DNA of 64,000 nucleotides from Burkholderia arboris (GTDB lineage Bacteria > Pseudomonadota > Gammaproteobacteria > Burkholderiales > Burkholderiaceae). Position 1 is the first letter of the stretch. The number at the start of each line of letters is the position of its first letter. The translations under genes were made by a program, and so were the position numbers. Where the stretch lies: the NCBI RefSeq assembly GCF_902499125.1, contig NZ_CABVPX010000003.1, positions 1-64,000 of the forward strand, given 5' to 3'. This document shows positions 26,197 to 34,568 of this stretch, in pieces. The notes beneath the pieces were generated by a model that was not told where the DNA came from, did not search any database, and saw nothing but the letters and a program-made list of their open reading frames with translations.

Positions 26197-26673
26197 ATGT
26201 TGCATACGCACACGCATTCGACCCGGGTCAGCCGGCACCTGAACGCCCCGCGCGGGCGCGTCTACCGCGCGCTGCTCGACCCGCACGCAGTCGAGCAATG
26301 GAAGGTGCCCGACGGCATGACGTGCCGCGTGCATGCGTACGATGCACGCGAAGGCGGCGCGCTGCGCGTGTCGCTGAGCTACGACGCGCCGTTGGCCGGC
26401 ACCGGCAAGTCCGGCGCACGCACCGACACCTATCACGGCCGCTTCGTCACGCTCGTGCCGGACAAGCAGATCGTCGAGATCGACGTGTTCGAAACCGACG
26501 ATCCGATGCTGCGCGGCGCAATGACGATCACGATCACGCTGTCCGACGAAGCGGGCGGCACGCGCGTGGACGCCGTGCACGACGGCGTACCGCCCGGCGT
26601 GCCGGCCGCCGACAACGAGACCGGCTGGCAGATGGCGCTGGCGCGGCTCGCGGCGCTGGTGGAAGCCGCATAG
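26197..26673 (+). CDS. Second SRPBCC/AHSA1-domain protein
   Basis: This 158-residue protein opens with HTHTHSTRVSRHLNAPRGRVYRALLDPHAVEQW, has the central YHGRFVTLVPDKQIVEIDVFE, and ends NETGWQMALARLAALVEA. All of this matches the AHSA1 family. GGGAGG lies five bases before the chosen ATG; a GTG 33 bases upstream was rejected. It follows the ArsR-SRPBCC pair by 119 bases and may be read through from it. Function unknown. Confidence 0.83.
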   Translation: MLHTHTHSTRVSRHLNAPRGRVYRALLDPHAVEQWKVPDGMTCRVHAYDAREGGALRVSLSYDAPLAGTGKSGARTDTYHGRFVTLVPDKQIVEIDVFETDDPMLRGAMTITITLSDEAGGTRVDAVHDGVPPGVPAADNETGWQMALARLAALVEAA

Positions 26674-26782
26674 CGCACCGGTCGCGCCGGCGGCGAAAAA
26701 GCGATGCGGCAGCGCAAAACGCCGCCGCGTGCGACACTGGTCCGCCCCGATCCATCCGGACCCGCACGAGGAGACGCTCGCG

Positions 26783-27421
26783 ATGAACGCCGCACGTACC
26801 GCCACCTGGTATTTCGATTTCGTTTCGCCGTTCGCTTATCTGCAACAGGAACAGTTCGACCGCCTGCCGCCCGCCGCGGCGTTCGAGCCGCGGCCGATCG
26901 TGCTCGGCGCGCTGCTCGCGCACTGGGGCCAGAAAGCGCCGGCGGAAATCGCGGCCAAACGCGTCTTCACCTATCGTCACGCGCAATATCGCGCGGACAA
27001 GCTCGGCATCGCATTCCGGATGCCGCCCGCGCACCCGTTCAACCCGATCAAGCCGCTGCGCCTCGCGATCGCGATGGGCAGTTCACGCGACGCGATCCGG
27101 CGGATCTTCCGGCATATCTGGCGCGACGGCCAGGACGTGTCGACGCCGGAAGGCTTCGCCGCGCTGTGCGAAGCCGTCGGTTTCCCGGAGGGCGTGACGG
27201 CCGTTGAAGCACAACCGGTCAAGGACGCGCTGCGCGCGAACACCGATCAGGCGATCGCCGACGGCGTATTCGGCGTGCCGACCTTCGCACTCGACGGCGA
27301 CCTGTTCTGGGGCGAAGACGCGACCGACATGTTCGTCGACTGCGCGACGTCGCGTGCGTGGCTCGACTCGCCCGAGGTGCGCCGCATCAGCGCGCTGCCG
27401 GAAGGGATCCGGCGCGGCTGA
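26783..27421 (+). CDS. 2-hydroxychromene-2-carboxylate isomerase-like (DsbA/GST-kappa family)
   Basis: This 212-residue thioredoxin-fold enzyme has the catalytic-Ser region WYFDFVSPFAYLQQEQ, central KRVFTYRHAQYRADKLG and PPAHPFNP, and C-terminal GVFGVPTFALDGDLFWGED. All are hallmarks of the NahD/HCCA isomerase family, which uses glutathione in aromatic catabolism. No other aromatic-degradation gene is near, so the substrate may differ. GAGGAG precedes the ATG. Confidence 0.85.
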   Translation: MNAARTATWYFDFVSPFAYLQQEQFDRLPPAAAFEPRPIVLGALLAHWGQKAPAEIAAKRVFTYRHAQYRADKLGIAFRMPPAHPFNPIKPLRLAIAMGSSRDAIRRIFRHIWRDGQDVSTPEGFAALCEAVGFPEGVTAVEAQPVKDALRANTDQAIADGVFGVPTFALDGDLFWGEDATDMFVDCATSRAWLDSPEVRRISALPEGIRRG

Positions 27422-27433
27422 CGGCACGTGCCA

Positions 27434-28432
27434 TCACGCGCCGGCTGGATCGCCCTCGCGCCCTTCGACGAGCGGCGGCACGGCCTCGCGCATCATCGCG
27501 ACGAACCGCACGAGCCGCGACGGATAGAACTGCGCATGCGGATAGGTCAGGTAAACCGGCAGCGGCGCGGCCTGCCACTCGGGCGCGAGGTGCACGAGCT
27601 CGCCGCGCGCGAGATGGCCGGCCAGCATCCATGACGAGCCGACGCACGCGCCGACGCCCAGCAGCGCCGCGCTACGCAGCGCATACAGGTTCGCGGTCGT
27701 GATGCGCGGCCGGATCGCGATGCGCCGCGTATCGCCGGTGGCGGCGTGCGTCAGCGCGAGCTCGTTGCGGTAGTAGGTGCGCAGCGCGAGCCAAGGCAGC
27801 TCGGCCAGCGCGTCGGGGTCGGCCGGCACGTCGGCGCCGTTCAGCACCGACGGCGCGGCGACCACGAAGCGCGGCACCTTCGTCAGCCGGATCGCGACCA
27901 CGCCCGGATCGGTCGGCTCGCCGACCTGGATCGCGCAATCAATGCCGCTGCCGACGAAATCGCGCACCTCGTCCTGCAGCAGCCATTCGATCGACACGCG
28001 CGGATAGTCGCGCAGGAACTGCGCGAGCGGCGCGACGAAACGCTCCTGCCCGAATGCGTGCGGTACCGCGACGCGCAGCAGCCCGTCGGGCTCCTCCTGC
28101 GCGCCGCGCAAGTCGGCCTCGAATGCCGCCCAGTTCGCCAGCAGCTCCTTCGCGCGCTTGAAACAGCGCTCGCCGTCGACAGTCAGCCGCATCGTGTGCG
28201 TCGTCCGTTGCAGCAGCCGCATGCCGAGCGAACGTTCGAGCGCCTGCAGCCGCCGGCTGATGGTCGGCTGCGTCGTATGCAGTTGCGCGGCGGCAGCCGA
28301 CAGGCTGCCGGCCTCGACTATGCGTACGAAGGTTTCCATCAGCTCGAAACGATAGCCGGCGCCGTCCACCGGCACGGCCTGAACGCGCTGAGGCCCGCCA
28401 GCAGCGGGAGAAGAGGAAGATTTCTCGGTCAT
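27434..28432 (-). CDS. LysR-family regulator (divergent from MFS exporter)
   Basis: This 332-residue LysR regulator has a Ser/Gly-rich N-terminal extension of about 30 residues. The HTH contains SLSAAAAQLHTTQPTISRRLQALE, and an effector-binding domain ends near PLVEGREG. Its start at MTEKSS lies 101 bases from the divergent MFS gene, the usual arrangement for a LysR protein and its target. It converges with the isomerase gene with a gap of 12 bases. Confidence 0.88.
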   Translation of the reverse strand: MTEKSSSSPAAGGPQRVQAVPVDGAGYRFELMETFVRIVEAGSLSAAAAQLHTTQPTISRRLQALERSLGMRLLQRTTHTMRLTVDGERCFKRAKELLANWAAFEADLRGAQEEPDGLLRVAVPHAFGQERFVAPLAQFLRDYPRVSIEWLLQDEVRDFVGSGIDCAIQVGEPTDPGVVAIRLTKVPRFVVAAPSVLNGADVPADPDALAELPWLALRTYYRNELALTHAATGDTRRIAIRPRITTANLYALRSAALLGVGACVGSSWMLAGHLARGELVHLAPEWQAAPLPVYLTYPHAQFYPSRLVRFVAMMREAVPPLVEGREGDPAGA

Positions 28433-28533
28433 TCGCGCAGCGTATAACAAATCTGCGCAAGGCGGCACTACCGTGGCCTGCCACGTGCCGCCACACTCGC
28501 GTCCATCGCGTTATCCAACCGAGGATGCACACC

Positions 28534-29766
28534 ATGTCCACCCCGACCCGTCTCGACACCGCGCCCCGTATGGCGCATGCCCCGGCCCATCCGGCCGCCC
28601 ATTCGATGCCCGATCGCCGGCTCGTGCTGCTGCTCGCGGCCGCCGCCGGCCTCGGCGTCGCCCCGCTCTACTACGCGCAGCCGATGCTCGGCGCGCTCGG
28701 GCCCGATCTCGGCGCGTCGGCGCGCGCGATCGGCTTCGTGCCGACGCTCACGCAGCTCGGCTATGCACTCGGCATCCTGCTGCTGGCGCCGCTCGGCGAC
28801 CGCTTCGACCGGCGCCGCGTAATCGTGACCAAGGCTGCCGCGCTGGTCGTCGCGCTGCTGCTCGCGTCGATCGCGCCGTCGCTCGGGTTGTTGCTCGCGG
28901 CGAGCTTCGCGATCGGCCTCGCCGCGACGATGGCGCAGGACGTCGTGCCGGCCGCCGCGACGCTCGCGCACGACACGCATCGCGGCCGCATCGTCGGCAC
29001 GGTGATGACGGGGTTGCTGCTCGGCATCCTGCTGTCGCGCGTCGTGGCCGGCTTCATCGCGGAAACGGCCGGCTGGCGCGCGATGTTCGCGCTCGCGGCC
29101 GTCAGCGTCGCCGTGATCGGCGCGGTGGCCGCGCGCGGGTTGCCGCGCTTCGAGCCGACCACGCGCCTGCCTTATCGCGCACTGATCGCGTCGCTCGGCG
29201 CGCTGTGGCGCGATCATCCGGCCCTGCGTCGCGCCGCGCTCGCGCAGGGGCTGCTCGCTATCGGCTTCAGCGCGTTCTGGTCGACGCTCGCGGTGATGCT
29301 GCACGGCGCGCCGTTTCATCTCGGCAGCGCGGCCGCGGGCGCATTCGGCCTCGCGGGCGCCGCTGGCGCGCTGGCCGCACCGATCGCCGGGCGCCTGGCC
29401 GACCATCACGGCCCCGAGCGCGTCACGCGCATCGGCATCGGCATCGCGACGCTGTCGTTCGCGTCGATGGCCGCCGCGCCGCTGATGTCGCCGCATGCGC
29501 AGCTCGTGCTGCTCGCGGTCGCGACGATCGGCTTCGATCTCGGCGTGCAGGCGACGCTGATCGCGCACCAGGCAATCGTCTACCGGATCGATCCCGCCTC
29601 GCGCAGCCGCCTCAACGCGGTGCTGTTCGTCGGCATGTTCATCGGGATGGCGGCCGGCGCCGCGATCGGCAGTTTGTTGCTCGCGCAACTGGGCTGGAAT
29701 GCGGTGACCGCGCTGGCCGTTGCGACGTCGCTGGCCGCGCTCGCCGTACGGGTCTGGCGCAACTGA
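28534..29766 (+). CDS. MFS transporter (DHA1-type exporter)
   Basis: This 410-residue transporter has 12 hydrophobic helices and the motif-A sequence between helices 2 and 3 (LLAPLGDRFDRRRVI). A short Pro-rich N-terminus precedes helix 1. Two ATGs are close. The one at 28534 stands eight bases after GAGG; the one at 28525 touches it, so 28534 is preferred. It is probably controlled by the divergent LysR regulator. A strong terminator follows. The substrate is not predictable. Confidence 0.87.
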   Translation: MSTPTRLDTAPRMAHAPAHPAAHSMPDRRLVLLLAAAAGLGVAPLYYAQPMLGALGPDLGASARAIGFVPTLTQLGYALGILLLAPLGDRFDRRRVIVTKAAALVVALLLASIAPSLGLLLAASFAIGLAATMAQDVVPAAATLAHDTHRGRIVGTVMTGLLLGILLSRVVAGFIAETAGWRAMFALAAVSVAVIGAVAARGLPRFEPTTRLPYRALIASLGALWRDHPALRRAALAQGLLAIGFSAFWSTLAVMLHGAPFHLGSAAAGAFGLAGAAGALAAPIAGRLADHHGPERVTRIGIGIATLSFASMAAAPLMSPHAQLVLLAVATIGFDLGVQATLIAHQAIVYRIDPASRSRLNAVLFVGMFIGMAAGAAIGSLLLAQLGWNAVTALAVATSLAALAVRVWRN

Positions 29767-29787
29767 CATCCGGCGTCGCGCAGACGA

Positions 29788-29825
29788 GGCGGGCAGACCC
29801 ACCGGGCTTGCCCGCCTTTTCTTTT
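29788..29825 (+). terminator. Intrinsic terminator of the MFS gene
   Basis: The stem GGCGGGCA (29788-29795) / TGCCCGCC (29809-29816) is followed by TTTTCTTTT. It lies 22 bases after the stop. Confidence 0.88.
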
Positions 29826-30191
29826 ATTTTCGATCGGCGCAGGCATGACGCCGCGCGGCCCGGCAGATTCGCCCGCGTATTGCCCGGCAATCGTTCATCC
29901 GGCGCAAGGTCCGCACCGGCCGGCCAAATTGCCCAGTTCAACCCAATATTTTTACAACGGCGATGCGTGCTCGCGCGCAAACGTCGGACGATTCGACCCT
30001 GCCGCACCGCGCGGCGCTCTCCCATCCGGCCCCACCACACAGCCCCGTTTTATCAGGGGATTCCCGGTATTTTTTCGCATTTTCTTCGAAAAAACGGGTG
30101 ACATACTTGCCCCCCGTTGCGCTCCGGGCGAGCGCGCTTCCAGATCCTGCCGGCCGCATGTCATGTGCTGCGTCCGCCGGGGTCGCAGAAC
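29826..30191. other. Intergenic region before the PAP2 gene
   Basis: About 365 bases without a convincing gene. It includes TTTTTTCG (30070-30077) and CGAAAAAA (30087-30094), an inverted repeat with a 9-base loop in AT-rich DNA, perhaps a promoter-proximal hairpin for the phosphatase gene. I see no ribosome binding site supporting a short coding frame. Confidence 0.5.
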
Positions 30192-30884
30192 ATGAACAAT
30201 TTCGACACCACGATCCAGATCTTCCTCACCCACGTGACGTTCGGCCCACTGATGAATCACGCGATCCGCGTGATTGCCGGCCTGTACACGTTCAAGGGCT
30301 TCGTGCTCATTCCCGTGCTGTGCTGGCTGTGGTTCCAGCCGGGCCCTGAGCGCGAGCGGCAACGCGAGCTGGTCGTCGCGACGATTGCGAGCGGACTCAT
30401 TGCACTCGCATTCGGCCGCCTGCTCGCGCAGGTGCTGCCGTTCCGCGTGCGGCCGATCTACAACCCCGACCTGCACCTGCACTTCCCGTCGGCCGGACTG
30501 CGCGCCGCCACGTTGCAGGCATGGAGTTCGTTCCCGAGCGATCACGCCATGCTGTGGATGGCAATCGCGACCGGCATCTTCATCATCGCGCGCCGCGTCG
30601 GCATCGTCGCGCTGCTGTATTCGGTCGTCTTCATCTGCCTGCCGCGCGCGTATCTCGGCTTTCACTACCCGACCGACCTGATCGCGGGCGCCGCGATCGG
30701 CATCGCGATCGCGTGGCTGCTGACGCGCGACACGATCCGGTCACGCTTCGCGCCGCAGGTGCTGGCGACGATCCGGCGCTTCCCCGCGCCCGCCTATACG
30801 CTCGCGTTCCTGCTGTGCTTCGAGCTGATCACGCAGTTCGACGAACTGCTGACGCTCGCGCAGTCGGTCACGCATACGATGTGA
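30192..30884 (+). CDS. PAP2-family phosphatase (undecaprenyl-pyrophosphatase-like)
   Basis: This 230-residue inner-membrane enzyme has five or six helices and the three acid-phosphatase signatures: LPFRVRP, SSFPSDHAM (PSGH-type) and PRAYLGFHYPTD (SRxxxxxHxxxD-type, with Pro for Ser). Members recycle undecaprenyl pyrophosphate or dephosphorylate lipids. The start MNNFDTTIQIFLTH fits BcrC-like proteins. It is followed by a GST gene on the opposite strand. Confidence 0.85.
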   Translation: MNNFDTTIQIFLTHVTFGPLMNHAIRVIAGLYTFKGFVLIPVLCWLWFQPGPERERQRELVVATIASGLIALAFGRLLAQVLPFRVRPIYNPDLHLHFPSAGLRAATLQAWSSFPSDHAMLWMAIATGIFIIARRVGIVALLYSVVFICLPRAYLGFHYPTDLIAGAAIGIAIAWLLTRDTIRSRFAPQVLATIRRFPAPAYTLAFLLCFELITQFDELLTLAQSVTHTM

Positions 30885-30987
30885 CGGACCGGAGCCGCGA
30901 TGCTGCCGCTGCTGCTCTCATTCCGTCGCCCTGGCGCGCGCTGCCGGCCGTGCGCGGCGGCGGCACGCCGCGCGACGGCCGCGCAGG

Positions 30988-31647
30988 TCAGTCGCGATCG
31001 GGCGCGCCGAGCGGGAAGAACGAGCGAAACGGCCGCGCCTCGTCCACCGCGCGCGCAAACGACGGCCGCGCGAGCAGACGCTTGCGATACGCGATCACGT
31101 TCGCAAACTTCGGATCGATCCGGTGCGTCCAGTCCGCGTAGAACAGGAACGGCGCGGCGCCGCAATCGGCGAGGCTGAAATGATCGCCGGCCGCCCATTC
31201 GCGATCGGCCATCTTGTTGTCCAGCCACGCGTACGACGTGTCGAGCATCGCGCGCGCATCGGCGACCCCGCGCGCATCGCGCTCGGATTCCCGGCGCAGC
31301 GCGTCGTGCACGACCTTCTGCTGCGGCGTCGACACGTAGTTGTCGAAGAAACGGTCCATCATCCGCACCTCGAGCGCGGCGTGCGGATCGTCGGGCAGCA
31401 GGCGCACGGGGCCCGGATGGTTCAGGCCGAGATACTCGATGATGATCGACGCCTCGATCACCGTGCGGCCTGCTTCGACCAGCACCGGAAAGCGCTTCAG
31501 CGGCCACAGCGCGGTCAGTTCCTGCATCGGCTTCGGATCGTCGTGTGCAAGCAGGCGATACTCGAACGGCGTGCCGTTCTCGTACAGCGCGGTCAACACC
31601 TTCTGGCAGTAGGACGAAAAGGGATGGGCATAGAGCGTCGGCATCAT
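30988..31647 (-). CDS. Glutathione S-transferase family protein
   Basis: This 219-residue protein opens MMPTLYAHPFSSYCQKVLTALYENG, with Ser/Cys in the usual catalytic place. The glutathione-binding FPVLVEAGRTVIEASIIIEYL follows, then a helical C-terminal domain with HFSLADCGAAPFLFY. A start at the first of two consecutive ATGs is assumed. It converges with PAP2. The upstream neighbour is the persulfide dioxygenase fusion, another glutathione-linked enzyme on the same strand, so a shared role in thiol metabolism is possible but not shown. Confidence 0.87.
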   Translation of the reverse strand: MMPTLYAHPFSSYCQKVLTALYENGTPFEYRLLAHDDPKPMQELTALWPLKRFPVLVEAGRTVIEASIIIEYLGLNHPGPVRLLPDDPHAALEVRMMDRFFDNYVSTPQQKVVHDALRRESERDARGVADARAMLDTSYAWLDNKMADREWAAGDHFSLADCGAAPFLFYADWTHRIDPKFANVIAYRKRLLARPSFARAVDEARPFRSFFPLGAPDRD

Positions 31648-31768
31648 CGCGGGTTCTCTCAGGGTTTCGGCGCCGCGTCTTGCGGCGCCACATGAACGGA
31701 TACCTTGACGACGAACGGCGCCGGGCCGGTTCGACATCGCTCCGGATATTTTTTTGCGACTTCGGTCG

Positions 31769-32839
31769 CTACGACCGGCCGTCCCTCACGACACGCCCCT
31801 CGGCGCGCCAGCGCAGCATCCCGCCGCCGAGATTCGCGACCGCATCGAACCCGGCCTTCAGCAGGATCACGGTCGCCTGCGCGGAGCGCCCGCCGGCCCG
31901 GCACACGGTCACGACCGGCCGGTCGCGCGCGATCTCGCCGGCGCGCGCGGCCAGTTCGCCGAGCGGGATCGGCGTCGCGCCGGGCAGATGGCCGAGCGGG
32001 CCCGCGAATTCGTCCGGTTCGCGCACGTCGACGACCTGCACGGCCGGCAGGTGATCCTCAAGCCACTGCGGATCGATTTCCCAGAACCCCGCGAACGTAT
32101 AGACGAGCGGCGCCCAGTCGGGCGCCGCCTGCACATCGGGCGCGTTTGCGGCAACGCCGCATTGCAGGTTCGCCGGCACCGCGACGTCGATCTGACGCGG
32201 ATGCGCGAGCCCGAGGTTGCGCATGTAGCCCGCGAAATCGTCTTCGCTGAGATCGCCGCCGAGGCGTGGATTGAAGCGCCGCTCCTCGCCGACGCTCGTC
32301 ACCGTGAGCCCGCGATAGTCGTGCGCCGGATACAAAAGGCACGCGGCCGGCAGCGTGAAGAGCCGGCCGTGCACCGCGCGATACAGTGCGCGCGGATCGC
32401 CCTGCTGAAAGTCGGTGCGGCCGGTGCCGCGGATCAGCAGGCAATCGCCGGTGAACGCCATCGATTCGTCGTCGAGCACGAGGCTGATGCAGCCGCTCGT
32501 GTGGCCGGGCGTCGTGCGCACGGTCAGGTAGCGCGCGCCGAACGCGCAGCGGTCGCCGTCGTTCAGGTAGCGGTCGGCGCCCTGCGCGCCGCTCGCGGCC
32601 GAGATCGCGATCGCGCTGCCCGTGCGCTGCTTCAGGAGCCATGCGCCGGTCACGTGATCGGCATGCACATGCGTGTCGACGGTCGCGACGAGCCGTAGCC
32701 CAAGCTCGTCGAGCAGCGCCGCGTCGCGGCGCACCTGCTCGAACACCGGGTCGATCAGCAGCGCTTCGCGCGACGCGCTGTCAGCGAGCAAATACGTATA
32801 AGTCGACGATTGCGGGTCGAAAAGTTGCCGGAAGATCAT
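31769..32839 (-). CDS. Persulfide dioxygenase-rhodanese fusion (MBL-fold)
   Basis: This 356-residue protein fuses an ETHE1-like metallo-beta-lactamase domain with a C-terminal rhodanese. The metal motif THVHADH (H57, H59, D61, H62) is followed by TTPGHTSGC, FTGDCLLIRGTGRTDFQQG and PAHDYRG, the ETHE1 pattern. The rhodanese holds VVDVREPDEF and the active-site loop VCRAGGRSA near residue 315. Such fusions couple oxidation of glutathione persulfide to sulfur transfer in sulfide detoxification. It diverges from a LysR gene across the region with the GGCTTC microsatellite. Confidence 0.88.
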   Translation of the reverse strand: MIFRQLFDPQSSTYTYLLADSASREALLIDPVFEQVRRDAALLDELGLRLVATVDTHVHADHVTGAWLLKQRTGSAIAISAASGAQGADRYLNDGDRCAFGARYLTVRTTPGHTSGCISLVLDDESMAFTGDCLLIRGTGRTDFQQGDPRALYRAVHGRLFTLPAACLLYPAHDYRGLTVTSVGEERRFNPRLGGDLSEDDFAGYMRNLGLAHPRQIDVAVPANLQCGVAANAPDVQAAPDWAPLVYTFAGFWEIDPQWLEDHLPAVQVVDVREPDEFAGPLGHLPGATPIPLGELAARAGEIARDRPVVTVCRAGGRSAQATVILLKAGFDAVANLGGGMLRWRAEGRVVRDGRS

Positions 32840-32907
32840 CGCTCAGTCGCTCCGTCGCTGGTTCTTCGGTGAGGTGGGGTCGGGCCTGCGTGATGTACAT
32901 CGTCGCC

Positions 32908-32988
32908 GGCTTCGGCTTCGGCTTCGGCTTCGGCTTCGGCTTCGGCTTCGGCTTCGGCTTCGGCTTCGGCTTCGGCTTCGGCTTCGGC
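32908..32988. repeat. GGCTTC hexanucleotide microsatellite, 13.5 copies
   Basis: An uninterrupted run of 81 bases of GGCTTC lies in the 349-base region between two divergently transcribed genes (minus-strand fusion from 32839, plus-strand LysR from 33189). It is not inside either gene as I call them. In frame it would encode Gly-Phe or Lys-Pro repeats. Copy number could vary by slippage. No gene is visible in the rest of this region. Confidence 0.97.
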
Positions 32989-33188
32989 ATGATGACATCG
33001 CCGCCGCGCGAACGGCATCGCGCCCGCCGCGTTTCGCACATCCCTACAGCGTAGATCAAAATGCACGCGCCGCCGGCATCCCATGCGCGGCAACCCATTC
33101 CGATGACGATTCGCCACGCCCGGATGGTTGCGCACACTGCCTTACACTACGGCCTGTTTTCACCCCCGTTCACAGGAATTCCACCGAC

Positions 33189-34094
33189 ATGTCGATGACG
33201 ATCGATCCGAAGCAGGCCGCCGCGCTGCTGGCCGTCGCCGACACCGGCAGCTTCGAGCAGGCGGCCGTGCGCCTGCACGTGACCGCCTCCGCCGTCACGC
33301 AGCGGGTCCGCGCGCTGGAAGCCAGCCTCGGCACGCCGCTCGTGCTGCGCACGCGTCCGTGCCGCCCGACGGTGGCCGGCCAGCGCGTGCTGCAGCACCT
33401 GCGCCGCGTCGCGCTGTTGCAAGCCGACCTGCAGAGCACGCTCGCGACCGAGCGCGAATCGCCGATCTCCGTGACGATCGCGCTGAACGCCGACAGCCTC
33501 GGCACGTGGTTCCTGCCCGCGCTGACGTCCGTGCTCGCGGGCGAGCGCATCCTGTTCGAACTGATCGTCGAGGATCAGGACCACACGTTCGCCCTGCTCG
33601 AAAGCGGGATGGCGGTCGGCTGCGTGACGACCGAGCCGAAGCCGATGCGCGGCTGCATCGCCACGCCGCTCGGCACGATGCGCTACCGGCTGCTCGCGGC
33701 CGCCGCGTTTGCGGTGCGCTGGTTTCCGCGCGGGCTGAACCGCACGAGCGCGCGCAAGGCGCCCGTCGTCGCGTATTCGCGGCGCGACACGCTGCAGTCG
33801 TCGTTCCTGAAGGAGAAGTTCGGGTTGCCTGACGGCGCGTACCCGTGCCATTACGTGCCGGGCACCCATTCGCACTTTGCGGCGGTGCGGCACGGGCTCG
33901 GCTATGCGATGGTGCCGGAGCCGCTGATCGGCACGACGCCGCTCGATGCGCAGGGGCTCGTCGACCTCGCGCCCGCGCATCCGACCGACGTCACGCTGTA
34001 CTGGCACGCGTGGACCGTGCAGTCGCCGACGATGGCGTCGCTGTCCGAACGCGTCGTCGAAGCGGCGCGCCGCTTGCTCGCGCCGCTGCCGTGA
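33189..34094 (+). CDS. LysR-family regulator, ArgP/IciA-like
   Basis: This 301-residue LysR protein begins MSMTIDPKQAAALLAVADTG. The HTH contains SFEQAAVRLHVTASAVTQRVRALE, typical of ArgP (regulator of arginine/lysine export). The effector domain has the PVVAYSRRDTLQ and VPGTHSHFAAVRHGLGYAMVP segments found in this subgroup. An ArgP partner such as a LysE exporter is not next to it; the divergent neighbour is the persulfide dioxygenase fusion. The open frame upstream runs through the GGCTTC repeat and is not coding. Confidence 0.85.
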   Translation: MSMTIDPKQAAALLAVADTGSFEQAAVRLHVTASAVTQRVRALEASLGTPLVLRTRPCRPTVAGQRVLQHLRRVALLQADLQSTLATERESPISVTIALNADSLGTWFLPALTSVLAGERILFELIVEDQDHTFALLESGMAVGCVTTEPKPMRGCIATPLGTMRYRLLAAAAFAVRWFPRGLNRTSARKAPVVAYSRRDTLQSSFLKEKFGLPDGAYPCHYVPGTHSHFAAVRHGLGYAMVPEPLIGTTPLDAQGLVDLAPAHPTDVTLYWHAWTVQSPTMASLSERVVEAARRLLAPLP

Positions 34095-34241
34095 CGCGCG
34101 GGTGGTCGACACCTCCGACGCGGTGCGCGTCGCGGCGAGCATCCCTGCCGCGCCGCCTATGCTTTTTTCATCGGCCTCGCGAATGCGCCGCGCGGCCGAT
34201 CAAGCCAATCCGGCCGTTCCCTTTCCCGCAAGGAGAACATC

Positions 34242-34454
34242 ATGTCCCGCCGCTATATCGATTGCCGCGAGTTTCCCAGCGCGATGAACTGCTCGGTCGC
34301 GATTTCTGCCGACTCCGACAACGAACTGCTGGAGGCCGCCGTGCAACATGCGGTGCTGGTGCACCAGCACACCGACAGCGCCGAACTGCGCACGCAACTG
34401 CAAGCGCTGTTCCGCGACGGCACGCCGCCCGCCGACGCGCCGCGGCAAGCGTAA
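34242..34454 (+). CDS. DUF1059-family small protein
   Basis: This 70-residue protein starts MSRRYIDCREFPSAMNCSVAISADSD and has AAVQHAVLVHQHTDS, the DUF1059 pattern of conserved Cys and His. It may bind metal, but no function is known for the family. AAGGAG lies seven bases before the ATG. It is short and flanked by unrelated genes. Confidence 0.88.
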   Translation: MSRRYIDCREFPSAMNCSVAISADSDNELLEAAVQHAVLVHQHTDSAELRTQLQALFRDGTPPADAPRQA

Positions 34455-34568
34455 CCCGCCGACTCGCCCGATATCGACAGACGGGTTGCCACGCCGCCCC
34501 CGTCGCCTCTTCGCTCCCTGCTTCGCGCCACGTCTCGCCGGCGCCCCCGCCGGCCGGCGCATGCCACC

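Noticed and set aside
32781-32990. Minus-strand frame starting MPKPKPKP across the GGCTTC repeat
   Set aside because: No ribosome binding site, overlaps the start of the fusion gene in another frame, and consists of repeat translation.
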